Of a DNA stretch of 64,000 bases, positions 37,451 to 51,200 are shown piece after piece. Made by a program: the position numbers and the translations under genes. How positions within the stretch are numbered: the first letter of the stretch is position 1; every line of letters begins with the position of its first letter. The stretch is from Bathymodiolus brooksi (taxonomy: Eukaryota > Mollusca > Bivalvia > Mytilida > Modiolidae), in the NCBI GenBank assembly GCA_963680875.1, contig OY804588.1:77648829-77712828 (forward strand). Reading direction: 5' to 3'. The notes under the pieces were generated by a model. It was given only the letters and a program-made list of their open reading frames with translations. It searched no databases and was not told the origin of the DNA.

Positions 37451-40400
37451 AAACACTATCACAAACCAAAGGGTCAGGGCCTAAACACTGTCACAAACCA
37501 AAGGTCAGAGCCTAAACACTGTCACAAACCAAAGGGTTAGGGCCTTAAGACTGTCAAAAACCAAAAGGATTAGGGCCTAAACACGGTCACAAACCAAAGG
37601 GTTTCGGCATAAACACTCACAAACCAACGGATTATGGCCTAAACACTGTCGCAATCCAAAGGGTTAGGGCCTAACCACTGTCACAAACCAAAGGGTTAGG
37701 GCCTAAACACTGTCACAAACCAAAGGGTTAGGGCCTAAACACTGTCACAAACCAAAGGGTTAGGGTCTAAACGCTGTCACAAACCAAAGGGTTAGGGCCT
37801 AAACACTGTCACATACCAAGGGGTTAGGGCCTAAACATTGTCACAAACCAAAGGGTTATGGCCTAAACATTGTCACAAACCAAAGGATTAGGGCCTAAAC
37901 ACTTTCACAAACCAAAGGGTTAGGGCCTAAACAATGTCACAAACCAAAGTGTTAGACCTAAACACTTGTCACAAACCAAAGGGTTAGGACCTAAACACTG
38001 TCACAAACCAAAGGATTACGGCCTAAACACTGTCACAAACCAAAGGGTTAGGGCCTAAACATTATCACAAACCAAAGGGTTAGGACCTAAACACTGTAAC
38101 AAACCAAAGGGTTAGGGCCTAAACACTGTCACAAACCAAAGGGTTATCTCCTAAACACTGTCACAAACCAAAGGGTTAGGGCCTAAACAGTCACAAACCA
38201 AAGGGTTAGGGCCTAAACACTGTCACAAACCAAAGGGTTAGGGCCTTAAGACTGTTACAAACCAAAGGATTAGGGCCTAAACATTGTCACAAACCAAAGG
38301 GTTAGGGCCTAAACATTGTCACAAACCAAAGGGTTATGGCCTAAACATTGTCACAAACCAAAGGATTAGGGCCTAAACACTTTCACAAACCAAAGGGTTA
38401 GGGCCTAAACAATGTCACAAACCAAAGGGTTAGACCTTAACACTGTCACAAACCAAAAGGTTAGGACCTAAACACTGTCACAAACCAAAGGATTAGGGCC
38501 TAACACTGTCACAAACCAAAGGGTTACGGCCTAAACATTATCACAAAAAAGGGTTAGACCTCAACACTGTCACATACCAAAGGGTTAGGGCCTAAACACT
38601 GTCACAAACCATCGTGTGAGGGCCTATACACTTTCACAAACCAAAGGGTTAAGGCCTAAACACTGTCACAATCCAAAAGGTTAGGACCTAAACACTGTCA
38701 CAAACCAAAGGGTTAGGGCCTAAACACTGTCACAAACCAAAAGTTTAGGACCTAAACACTGTCACAAACCAAAGGGTTAGGGACTAAACACTGTCACAAA
38801 CCAAAGGGTTAGCTCCTAAACACTGTCACAAACCAACGGGTTAAGGCCTAAACACTGTCACAAACCAAAAGGTTAGGACCTAAACACTGTCACAAATCAA
38901 AGGGTTAGGGCCTAAACACTGTCACAAACCAAAAGTTTAGGACCTAAACACTGTCACAAACCAAAGGGTTAGGGACTAAACACTGTCACAAACCAAAGGG
39001 TTAGCCCCTAAACACTGTCACAAACCAAAGGGTTAGGGCCTTAAGACTGTTACAAACCAAAGGATTAGGGCCTAAACATTGTCACAAACCAAAGGGTTAG
39101 GGCCTAAACGCGGTCAAAAACCAAAGGGTTAGGGCTTAAACATTGTCACAAACCAAAGGGCTAGGGCCTAAACACTGTCACAAACCAAAGGGTTAGGGCC
39201 TTAAGACTGTTACAAACCAAAGGATTAGGGCCTAAACACGGTCACAAACCAAAGGGTTAGGGCCTAAACACTCACAAACCAACGGGTTAGGGCCTAAACG
39301 CTGTCGCAAACCAAAGGGTTAGGGCCTAAACAGTCACAAAACAAAGGGTTAGGGCCTAAACAGTCAAAAACCAAAGGGTTAGGGACTAAACACTGTCACA
39401 AACCAAAGGGTTAGGGCCTAAACTCTGTCACAAACCAAAGGGTTAGGACCTAAACATTGTCACAAACCAAAGGGTTAGACCTAAACACTGTCACAAACTA
39501 AAGGGTTAGGGCCTTAAGACTGTCACAAACCAAAGGATTAGGGCCTAAACTCTGTCACAAACCAAAGGGTTAGGGCCTAAACACTGTCACAAACCAAAGG
39601 GTTAGGGCCTAAATACTGTGAAACACCAAAGGGTTAGGGCATAAACACTGTCACAAACCAAAGGGTTAGGGCCTAAACATTGACACAAACCAAAGGGTTA
39701 GGGCCTAAACACTGTCACAAACCAAAGGGTTAGGGCATAAACACTGTCACAAACCAAAGGGTTAGGGCCTAAACACTGTCACAAACCAAAGGGTTAGGGC
39801 CTAATCACTGTCACAAACCAAAGGGTTAGGGCCTAAACATTGACACAAACCAAAGGGTTAGGGCCTAAACACTGTCACAAACCAAAGGGTTAGGGCATAA
39901 ACACTGTCACAAACCAAAGGGTTAGGGCATAAACATTGTCACAAACCAAAGGATTAGGGCCTAAACACTTTCACAAACCAAAGGGTTAGGGCCTAAACAA
40001 TGTCACAAACCAAAGGGTTAGACCTAAACACTTGTCACAAACCAAAGGGTTAGGGCCTAAAGACTGTCACAAACCAAAGGGTTAGGGCCTTAAGACGGTT
40101 ACAAACCAAAGGATTAGGGCCTAAACACTGTCACAAACCAAAGGGTTAGGGCCTAAACGCGGTCACAAACCAAAGGGTTAGGGCTTAAACATTGTCACAA
40201 ACCAAAGGGCTAGGGCCTAAACACTGTCACAAACTAAAGGGTTAGGGCCTTAAGACTGTTACAAACCAAAGGATTAGGGCCTAAACACGGTCACAAACCA
40301 AAGGGTTAGGGCCTAAACAGTCACAAACCAAAGGGTTAGGGCCTTAAGACTGTCACAAACCAAAGGATTAGGGCCTAAACACTGTCACAAACCAAAGGGT

Positions 40401-41491
40401 TAGGGCCTAAACACTGTTACAAACCAAAGGATTAGGGCCTAAACACTGTCACAAACCAAAGGGTTAGGGCCTAAACACTGTCACAAACCAAAGGGTTAGG
40501 GCCTAAATACTGTCACAAACCAAAGGGTTAGGGCCTAAACAATGTCACAAACCAAAGGGTTAGACCTAAACACTGTCACAAACCAAAGGGTTAGGACCTA
40601 AACACTGTCACAAACCAAAGGATTAGGGCCTAACACTGTCACAAACCAAAGGGTTAGGGCCTAAACAGTATCACAAACCAAAGGGTTAGACCTCAACACT
40701 GTCACATACCAAAGGGTTAGGGCCTAAACACTGTCACAAACCATCGGGTGAGGGCCTAAACACTTTCACAAACCAACGGGTTAAGGCCTAAACACTGTCA
40801 CAAACCAAAAGGTTAGGACCTAAACACTGTCACAAACCAAAGGGTTAGGGCCTAAACACTGTCACAAACCAAAAGTTTAGGACCTAAACACTATCACAAA
40901 CGAAAGGGTCAGGGCCTAAACACTGTCACAAACCAAAGGGTCAGAGCCTAAACACTGTCACAAACCAAAGGGTTAGGGCCTTAAGACTGTCACAAACCAA
41001 AAGGATTAGGGACTAAACACGGTCACAAACCAAAGGGTTTCGGCATAAACACTCACAAACCAACGGATTATGGCCTAAACACTGTCGCAATCCAAAGGGT
41101 TAGGGCCTAACCACTGTCACAAACCAAAGGGTTAGGGCTTAAACACTGTCACAAACCAAAGGGTTATGGCCTAAACACTGTCACAAACCAAAGGGTTAGG
41201 GCCTAAACGCTGTCACAAACCAAAGGGTTAGGGCCTAAAGACTGTCACATACCAAAGGGTTAGGGCCTAAACATTGTCACAAACCAAAGGATTAGGGCCT
41301 AAACACTTTCACAAACCAAAGGGTTAGGGCCTAAACAATGTCACAAACCAAAGGGTTAGACCTAAACACTTGTCACAAACCAAAGGGTTAGGACCTAAAC
41401 ACTGTCACAAACCAAAGGATTAGGGCCTAAACACTGTCACAAACCAAAGGGTTAGGGCCTAAACATTATCACAAACCAAAGGGTTAGGACC
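37451..41491. repeat. 4.04-kb higher-order unit, copy 2
   Basis: This is the tandem copy of 33,410-37,450. The junction joins a TTAGGACC monomer from the end of copy 1 to the AACACTATC start. It keeps the GTGAAACACC marker (39,618; also 35,546 and 22,805) and the monomer lost from copy 1 near 35,400. Private changes include CAAATCAAAGG near 38,893. Confidence 0.9.
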
Positions 41492-43419
41492 TAAACACTG
41501 TAACAAACCAAAGGGTTAGGGCCTAAACACTGTCACAAACCAAAGGGTTATCTCCTAAACACTGTCACAAACCAAAGGGTTAGGGCCTAAACAGTCACAA
41601 ACCAAAGGGTTGGGGCCTAAACACTGTCACAAACCAAAGGGTTAGGGCCTTAAGACTGTTACCAACCAAAGGATTAGGGCCTAAACATTGTCACAAACCA
41701 AAGGGTTAGGGCCTAAACGCGGTCACAAACCAAAGGGTTAGGGCTTAAACATTGTCACAAACCAAAGGGCTAGGGCCTAAACACTGTCACAAACCAAAGG
41801 GTTAGGGCCTTAAGACTATTACAAACCAAAGGATTAGGGCCTAAACACGGTCACAAACCAAAGGGTTAGGGTCTAAACACTCACAAACCAACGGGTTAGG
41901 TCCTAAACGCTGTCGCAAACCAAAGGGTTAGGGCCTAAACAGTCACAAAACAAAGGGTTAGGGCCTAAACAGTCACAAACCAAAGGGTTAGGGCCTAAAC
42001 ACTGTCACAAACCAAAGGGTTAGGGCCTAAACTCTGTCACAAACCAAAGGGTTAGGACCTAAACATTGTCACAAACCAAAGGGTTAGACCTAAACTTTGT
42101 CACAAACCAAAGGGTTAGGGCCTTAAGACTGTCACAAACCAAAGGATTAGGGCCTAAACACTCACAAACCAAAGGGTTAGGGCCTAAACACTGTCACAAA
42201 CCAAAGGGTTAGGGCCTTAAGACTGTCACAAACCAAAGGATTAGGGCCTAAGCACTGTCACAAACCAAAGGGTTAGGGCCTAAACACTGTCACAAACCAA
42301 AGGGTTAGGGCCTAAATACTTTCACAAACCAAAGGGTTAGGGCCTAAACAATGTCACAAACCAAAGGGTTAGACCTAAACACTGTCACAAACCAAAGGGT
42401 TAGGACCTAAACACTGTCACAAACCAAAGGGTTAGGGCCTTAAGACTGTCACAAACCAAAAGGATTAGGGCCTAAACACGGTCACAAACCAAAGGGTTTC
42501 GGCATAAACACTCACAAACCAACGGATTATGGCCTAAACACTGTCGCAATCCAAAGGGTTAGGGCCTAACCACTGTCACAAACCAAAGGGTTAGGGCTTA
42601 AACACTGTCACAAACCAAAGGATTAGGGCCTAAACACTGTCACAAACCAAAGGGTTAGGGCCTAAATGCTGTCACAAACCAAAGGGTTAGGGCCTAAACA
42701 CTGTCACATACCAAAGGGTTAGGGCCTAAACATTGACACAAACCAAAGGGTTAGGGCCTAAACACTGTCACAAACCAAAGGGTTAGGGCATAAACACTGT
42801 CACAAACCAAAGGGTTAGGGCCTAAACACTGTCACAAACCAAAGGGTTAGGGCCTAATCACTGTCACAAACCAAAGGGTTAGGGCCTAAACATTGACACA
42901 AACCAAAGGGTTAGGGCCTAAACACTGTCACAAACCAAAGGGTTTGGGCATAAACACTGTCACAAACCAAAGGGTTAGGGCATAAACATTGTCACAAACC
43001 AAAGGATTAGGGCCTAAACACTTTCACAAACCAAAGGGTTAGGGCCTAAACAATGTCACAAACCAAAGGGTTAGACCTAAACACTTGTCACAAACCAAAG
43101 GGTTAGGGCCTAAAGACTGTCACAAACCAAAGGGTTAGGGCCTTAAGACGGTTACAAACCAAAGGATTAGGGCCTAAACATTGTCACAAACCAAAGGGTT
43201 AGGGCTTAAACATTGTCACAAACCAAAGGGCTAGGGCCTAAACACTGTCACAAACTAAAGGGTTAGGGCCTTAAGACTGTTACAAACCAAAGGATTAGGG
43301 CCTAAACACGGTCACAAACCAAAGGGTTAGGGCCTAAACACTCACAAAACAAAGGGTTAGGGCCTAAACAGTCACAAACCAAAGGGTTAGGGCCTAAACA
43401 CTGTCACAAACCAAAGGGT
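41492..43419. repeat. Linking segment with TTGGGGCC and TAAACTTT markers
   Basis: This 1.9-kb stretch carries GGGTTGGGGCC (41,611), TAGACCTAAACTTTG (about 42,090) and an R cassette (about 42,490), all of which recur in the following pair (TTGGGG at 43,927 and 46,623). Its 42.7-43.4 kb part resembles 39.65-40.3 kb. It is therefore a hybrid of the preceding and following higher-order families. Confidence 0.72.
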
Positions 43420-46115
43420 TAGGGCCTAAACTCTGTCACAAACCAAAGGGTTAGGACCTAAACATTGTCACAAACCAAAGGGTTAGACCTAAACACTGTC
43501 ACAAACCAAAGGGCTAGGGCCTTAAGACTGTCACAAACCAAAGGATTAGGGCCTAAACACTGTCACAAACCAAAGGGTTAGGGCCTAAACACTGTCACAA
43601 ACCAAAGGATTAGGGCCTAAACACTGTCACAAACCAAAGGGTTAGGGCCTAAACACTGTCACAAACCAAAGGGTTAGGGCCTAAATACTGTCACAAACCA
43701 AAGGGTTAGGGCCTAAACAATGTCACAAACCAAAGGGTTAGACCTAAACACTGTCACAAACCAAAGGGTTAGGACCTAAACACTGTCACAAACCAAAGGA
43801 TTAGGGCCTAACACTGTAACAAACCAAAGGGTTAGGGCCTAAACACTGTCACAAACCAAAGGGTTATCTCCTAAACACTGTCAAAAACCAAAGGGTTAGG
43901 GCCTAAACATTCACAAACCAAAGGGTTGGGGCCTAAACACTGTCACAAACCAAAGGGTTAGGGCCTTAAGACTGTTACAAACCAAAGGATTAGGGCCTAA
44001 ACATTGTCACAAACCAAAGGGTTAGGGCCTAAACGCGGTCACAAACCAAAGGGTTAGGGCTTAAACATTGTCACAAACCAAAGGGTTAGGGCCTTAAGAC
44101 TATTACAAACCAAAGGATTAGGGCCTAAACGCGGTCACAAACCAAAGGGCTAGGGCCTAAACACTGTCACAAACCAAAGGGTTAGGGCCTTAAGACTATT
44201 ACAAACCAAAGGATTAGGGCCTAAACACGGTCACAAACCAAAGGGTTAGGGTCTAAACACTCACAAACCAACGGGTTAGGTCCTAAACGCTGTCGCAAAC
44301 CAAAGGGTTAGGGCCTAAACAGTCACAAAACAAAGGGTTAGGGCCTAAACAGTCACAAACCAAAGGGTTAGGGCCTAAACACTGTCACAAACCAAAGGGT
44401 TAGGGCCTAAGCTCTGTCACAAACCAAAGGGTTAGGACCTAAACATTGTCACAAACCAAAGGGTTAGACCTAAACTTTGTCACAAACCAAAGGGTTAGGG
44501 CCTTAAGACTGTCACAAACCAAAGGATTAGGGCCTAAACACTCACAAACCAAAGGGTTAGGGCCTAAACACTGTCACAAACCAAAGGGTTAGGGCCTTAA
44601 GACTGTCACAAACCAAAGGATTAGGGCCTAAGCACTGTCACAAACCAAAGGGTTAGGGCCTAAACACTGTAACAAACCAAAGGGTTAGGGCCTAAATACT
44701 TTCACAAACCAAAGGGTTAGGGCCTAAACAATGTCACAAACCAAAAGGTTAGACCTAAACACTGTCACAAACCAAAGGGTTAGGACCTAAACACTGTCAC
44801 AAACCAAAGGGTCAGAGTCTAAACACTGTCACAAACCAAAGGGTTAGGGCCTTAAGACTGTCACAAACCAAAAGGATTAGGGCCTAAACACGGTCACAAA
44901 CCAAAGGGTTTCGGCATAAACACTCACAAACCAACGGATTATGGCCTAAACACTGTCGCAATCCAAAGGGTTAGGGCCTAACCACTGTCACAAACCAAAG
45001 GGTTAGGGCTTAAACACTGTCACAAACCAAAGGGTTAGGGCTTAAACACTGTCACAAACCAAAGGGTTAGGGCCTAAACACTGTCACAAACCAAAGGGTT
45101 AGGGCCTAAACGCTGTCACAAACCAAAGGGTTAGGGCCTAAACACTGTCACATACCAAAGGGTTAGGGCCTGAACATTGTCACAAACCAAACGGTTATGG
45201 CCTAAACATTGTCACAAACCAAAGGATTAGGGTCTAAACATTACCACAAACCAAAGGGTTAGGACCAAAACACTGTAACAAACCAAAGGGTTAGGGCCTA
45301 AACACTGTCACAAACCAAAGGGTTATCTCCTAAACACTGTCACAAACCAAAGGGTTAGGGCCTAAACAGTCACAAACCAAAGGGTTAGGGCCTAAACACT
45401 GTCACAAACCAAAGAGTTAGGGCCTTAAGACTGTTACAAACCAAAGGATTAAGGCCTAAACATTGTCACAAACCAAAGGGTTAGGGCCTAAACGCGGTCA
45501 CAAACCAAAGGGTTAGGGCTTAAACATTGTCACAAACCAAAGGGCTTGGGCCTAAACACTGTCACAAACCAAAGGGTTAGGGCCTTACGACTGTTACAAA
45601 CCAAATGATTAGGGCATAAAGACGGTCACAAACCAAAGGGTTAGGGCCTAAACACTCACAAACCAACGGGTTAGGGCCTTAACAGTCACAAACCAAAGGG
45701 TTAGGGCCTAAACGCTGTCACAAACCAAAGGGTTAGGGCCTAAACTCTGTCACAAACCAAAGGGTTAGGACCTAAACACTGTCACAAACCAAAGGGTTAG
45801 AGCCTAAACACTGTCACAAACCAAAGGGTTAGGCCCTTAAGACTGTCACAAACCAAAGGATTAGGGCCTAAACACTGTCACAAACCAAAGGGTTAGGGCC
45901 TAAACACTGTCACAAACCAAAGGGTTAGGGCCTAAATACTGTCACAAACCAAAGGGTTAGGGCCTAAACAATGTCACAAACCAAAGGGTTAGACCTAAAC
46001 ACTGTCACAAACCAAAGGATTAGGGCCTAACACTGTCACAAACCAAAGGGTTAGGGCCTAAACATTATCACAAACCAAAGGGTTATCTCCTAAACACTGT
46101 CACAAACCAAAGGGT
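43420..46115. repeat. 2.7-kb higher-order unit, copy 1
   Basis: This block is directly repeated at 46,116-48,684. Marker pairs are GGGCTAGGGCCTTAAG 43,511 and 46,207 (offset 2,696), TTGGGG 43,927 and 46,623 (2,696), GTCAGAGTCT 44,811 and 47,441 (2,630) and GGCTTGGGCC 45,545 and 48,143 (2,598). The falling offset reflects extra monomers in copy 1: about two near 44,100 (a second GCGGTC and TAAGACTATTAC) and one near 45,010 (GGGCTTAAACACTG doubled). Confidence 0.88.
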
Positions 46116-48684
46116 TAGGGCCTAAACTCTGTCACAAACCAAAGGGTTAGGACCTAAACATTGTCACAAACCAAAGGGTTAGACCTAAACACTGTCACAA
46201 ACCAAAGGGCTAGGGCCTTAAGACTGTCACAAACCAAAGGATTAGGGCCTAAACACTGTCACAAACCAAAGGGTTAGGGCCTAAACACTGTCACAAACCA
46301 AAGGATTAGGGCCTAAACACAGTCACAAACCAAAGGGTTAGGGCCTAAACACTGTCACAAACCAAAGGGTTAGGGCCTAAATACTGTCACAAACCAAAGG
46401 GTTAGGGCCTAAACAATGTCACAAACCAAAGGGTTAGACCTAAACACTGTCACAAACCAAAGGGTTAGGACCTAAACACTGTCACAAACCAAAGGATTAG
46501 GGCCTAACACTGTAACAAACCAAAGGGTTAGGGCCTAAACACTGTCACAAACCAAAGGGTTATCTCCTAAACACTGTCAAAAACCAAAGGGTTAGGGCCT
46601 AAACAGTCACAAACCAAAGGGTTGGGGCCTAAACACTGTCACAAACCAAAGGGTTAGGGCCTTAAGACTGTTACAAACCAAAGGATTAGGGCCTAAACAT
46701 TGTCACAAACCAAAGGGTTAGGGCCTAAACGCGGTCACAAACCAAAGGGTTAGGGCTTAAACATTGTCACAAACCAAAGGGCTAGGGCCTAAACACTGTC
46801 ACAAACCAAAGGGTTAGGGCCTTAAGACTAATACAAACCAAAGGATTAGGGCCTAAACACGGTCACAAACCAAAGGGTTAGGGTCTAAACACTCACAAAC
46901 CAACGGGTTAGGTCCTAAACGCTGTCGCAAACCAAAGGGTTAGGGCCTAAACAGTCACAAAACAAAGGGTTAGGGCCTAAACAGTCACAAACCAAAGGGT
47001 TAGGGCCTAAACACTGTCACAAACCAAAGGGTTAGGGACTAAACTCTGTCACAAACCAAAGGGTTAGGACCTAAACATTGTCACAAACCAAAGGGTTAGA
47101 CCTAAACTTTGTCACAAACCAAAGGGTTAGGGCCTTAAGACTGTCACAAACCAAAGGATTAGGGCCTAAACACTCACAAACCAATGGGTTAGGGCCTAAA
47201 CACTGTCACAAACCAAAGGGTTAGGGCCTTAAGACTCACAAACCAAAGGATTAGGGCCTAAGCACTGTCACAAACCAAAGGGTTAGGGCCTAAACACTGT
47301 AACAAACCAAAGGGTTAGGGCCTAAATACTTTCACAAACCAAAGGGTTAGGGCCTAAACAATGTCACAAACCAAAAGGTTAGACCTAAACACTGTCACAA
47401 ACCAAAGGGTTAGGACCTAAACACTGTCACAAACCAAAGGGTCAGAGTCTAAACACTGTCACAAACCAAAGGGTTAGGGCCTTAAGACTGTCACAAACCA
47501 AAAGGATTAGGGCCTAAACACGGTCACAAACCAAAGGGTTTCGGCATAAACACTCACAAACCAACGGATTATGGCCTAAACACTGTCGCAATCCAAAGGG
47601 TTAGGGCCTAACCACTGTCACAAACCAAAGGGTTAGGGCTTAAACACTGTCACAAACCAAAGGGTTAGGGCCTAAACACTGTCACAAACCAAAGGGTTAG
47701 GGCCTAAACGCTGTCACAAACCAAAGGGTTAGGGCCTAAACACTGTCACATACCAAAGGGTTAGGGCCTAAACATTGTCACAAACCAAACGGTTATGGCC
47801 TAAACATTGTCACAAACCAAAGGATTAGGGTCTAAACATTACCACAAACCAAAGGGTTAGGACCAAAACACTGTAACAAACCAAAGGGTTAGGGCCTAAA
47901 CACTGTCACAAACCAAAGGGTTATCTCCTAAACACTGTCACAAACCAAAGGGTTAGGGCCTAAACAGTCACAAACCAAAGGGTTAGGGCATAAACACTGT
48001 CACAAACCAAAGAGTTAGGGCCTTAAGACTGTTACAAACCAAAGGATTAAGGCCTAAACATTGTCACAAACCAAAGGGTTAGGGCCTAAACGCGGTCACA
48101 AACCAAAGGGTTAGGGCTTAAACATTGTCACAAACCAAAGGGCTTGGGCCTAAACACTGTCACAAACCAAAGGGTTAGGGCCTTAAGACTGTTACAAACC
48201 AAATGATTAGGGCATAAAGACGGTCACAAACCAAAGGGTTAGGGCCTAAACACTCACAAACCAACGGGTTAGGGCCTTAACAGTCACAAACCAAAGGGTT
48301 AGGGCCTAAACGCTGTCACAAACCAAAGGGTTAGGGCCTAAACTCTGTCACAAACCAAAGGGTTAGGACCTAAACACTGTCACAAACCAAAGGGTTAGAG
48401 CCTAAACACTGTCACAAACCAAAGGGTTAGGCCCTTAAGACTGTCACAAACCAAAGGATTAGGGCCTAAACACTGTCACAAACCAAAGGGTTAGGGCCTA
48501 AACACTGTCACAAACCAAAGGGTTAGGGCCTAAATACTGTCACAAACCAAAGGGTTAGGGCCTAAACAATGTCACAAACCAAAGGGTTAGACCTAAACAC
48601 TGTCACAAACCAAAGGATTAGGGCCTAACACTGTCACAAACCAAAGGGTTAGGGCCTAAACATTATCACAAACCAAAGGGTTAG
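46116..48684. repeat. 2.6-kb higher-order unit, copy 2
   Basis: This is the tandem copy of 43,420-46,115. The join near 46,110 links TTATCTCC to a TAAACTCTG monomer. Private changes include CCAATGGG near 47,181 and a shortened AAGACTCAC near 47,232. At the 3' end it passes into a Q cassette at 48,738, which copy 1 lacks. Confidence 0.87.
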
Positions 48685-49554
48685 ACCTCAACACTGTCAC
48701 ATACCAAAGGGTTAGGGCCTAAACACTGTCACAAACCATCGGGTGAGGGCCTAAACACTTTCACAAACCAACGGGTTAAGGCCTAAACACTGTCACAAAC
48801 CAAAAGGTTAGGACCTAAACACTGTCACAAACCAAAGGGTTAGGGCCTAAACACTGTCACAAACCAAAAGATTAGGACCTAAACACTCACAAACCAAAGG
48901 GTCAGGGCCTAAACACTGTCACAAACCAAAGGGTCAGAGCCTAAACACTGTCACAAACCAAAGGGTTAGGGCCTAAACACTGTTGCAAACCAAAGGGTTA
49001 GGGCCTAAACACTGTCACAAACCAAAGGGTTAGGGCCTAAACACTCACAAACCAAAGGGTTAGGGCCTAAACACTGTCACAAACCAAAGGGTTAGCTCCT
49101 AAACACTGTCACAAACCAAAGGGTTAGGGCCTAAACAGTCACAAACCAAAGGGTTAGGGCCTAAACACTGTCACAAACCAAAGGGTTAGGGCCTTAAGAC
49201 TGTTACAAACCAAAGGATTAGGGCCTAAACATTGTCACAAACCAAAGGGTTAGGGCCTAAACGCGGTCACAAACCAAAGGGTTAGGGCTTAAACATTGTC
49301 ACAAACCAAAGGGCTAGGGCCTAAACACTGTCACAAACCAAAGGGTTAGGGCCTTAAGACTGTTACAAACCAAAGGATTAGGGCCTAAACACGGTCACAA
49401 ACCAAAGGGTTAGGGCCTAAACACTCACAAACCAACGGGTTAGGGCCTAAACAGTCACAAAACAAAGGGTTAGGGCCTAAACAGTCACAAACCAAAGGGT
49501 TAGGGCCTAAACACTGTCACAAACCAAAGGGTTAGGGCCTAAACTCTGTCACAA
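48685..49554. repeat. Q-to-P run preceding the 1.65-kb pair
   Basis: This run holds a Q cassette (core 48,738), GTTGCAAACC, TTAGCTCC and a complete P cassette in the usual order, without an obvious duplication boundary inside. It resembles 49,980-50,650 and 55,050-55,950. No other feature is visible. Confidence 0.75.
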
Positions 49555-51200
49555 ACCAAAGGGTTAGGACCTAAACATTGTCACAAACCAAAGGGTTAGA
49601 CCTAAACACTCACAAACCAAAGGGTTAGGGCCTTAAGACTGTCACAAACCAAAGGATTAGGGCCTAAACACTGTCACAAACCAAAGGGTTAGGGCCTAAA
49701 CACTGTCACAAACCAAAGGGTTAGGGCCTTAAGACTGTCACAAACCAAAGGATTAGGGCCTAAACACTGTCACAAACCAAAGGGTTAGGGTCTAACCACT
49801 GTCACAAACCAAAGGGTTAGGGCCTAAACAATGTCACAAACCAAAGGGTTAGACTTAAACACTGTCACAAACCAAAGGGTTAGGATCTAAACACTGTCAC
49901 AAACCAAAGGATTAGGGCCTAACACTGTCACAAACCAAAGGGTTAGGGCCTAAACATTATCACAAACCAAAGGGTTAGACCTCAACACTCACATACCAAA
50001 GGGTTAGGGCCTAAACACTGTCACAAACCATCGGGTGAGGGCCTAAACACTTTCACAAACCAACGGGTTAAGGCCTAAACACTGTCACAAACCAAAAGGT
50101 TAGGACCTAAACACTGTCACAAACCAAAGGGTTAGGGCCTAATCACTGTCACAAACCAAAAGTTTAGGACCTAAACACTATCACAAACCAAAGGGTCAGG
50201 GCCTAAACACTGTCACAAACCAAAGGGTCAGAGCCTAAACACTGTCACAAACCAAAGGATTAGGGCCTAAACACTGTTGCAAACCAAAGGGTTAGGGCCT
50301 AAACACTGTCACAAACCAAAGGGTTAGGGCCTAAACACTCACAAACCAAAGGGTTAGGGCCTAAACACTGTCACAAACCAAAGGGTTAGCTCCTAAACAC
50401 TGTCACAAACCAAAGGGTTAGGGCCTAAACAGTCACAAACCAAAGGGTTAGGGCCTAAACACTGTCACAAACCAAAGAGTTAGGGCCTTAAGACTGTTAC
50501 AAACCAAAGGATTAGGGCCTAAACATTGTCACAAACCAAAGGGTTAGGGCCTAAACGCGGTCACAAACCAAAAGGTTAGGGCTTAAACATTGTCACAAAC
50601 CAAAGGGCTAGGGCCTAAACACTGTCACAAACCAAAGGGTTAGGGCCTAAACAGTCACAAAACAAAGGGTTAGGGCTAAACAGTCACAAACCAAAGGGTT
50701 AGGGCCTAAACACTGTCACAAACTAAAGGGTTAGGGCCTAAACTCTGTCACAAACCAAAGGGTTAGGACCTAAACATTGTCACAAACCAAAGGGTTAGAC
50801 CTAAACACTGTCACAAACCAAAGGGTTAGGGCCTTAAGACTGTCACAAACCAAAGGATTAGGGTCTACACACTGTCACAAACCAAAGGGTTAGGGCCTAA
50901 ACACTGTCACAAACCAAAGGGTTAGGGCCTAAATACTGTCACAAACCAAAGGGTTAGGGCATAAACACTGTCACAAACCAAAGGGTTAGGGCCTAAACAT
51001 TGACACAAACCAAAGGGTTAGGGCCTAAACACTGTCACAAACCAAAGGGTTAGGGCATAAACACTGTCACAAACCAAAGGGTTAGGGCCTAAACACTGTC
51101 ACAAACCAAAGGGTTAGGGCCTTAAGACTGTCACAAACCAAAGGATTATGGCCTAAACACTGTCACAAACCAAAGGGTTAGGGCCTAAACACTGTCACAA
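49555..51200. repeat. 1,646-bp higher-order unit, copy 1
   Basis: This block is directly repeated at 51,201-52,846 with a constant offset of 1,646: AACACTCAC 49,604 and 51,250, CTCAACACTC 49,981 and 51,627, CATCGGG 50,029 and 51,675, AATCACTGTC 50,141 and 51,787, TAGGGCTAAA 50,671 and 52,317. The last is a rare one-base-short join (GGGCTAAAC). The block contains one Q and one P cassette, so it is close to a single complete cassette cycle. Confidence 0.92.
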
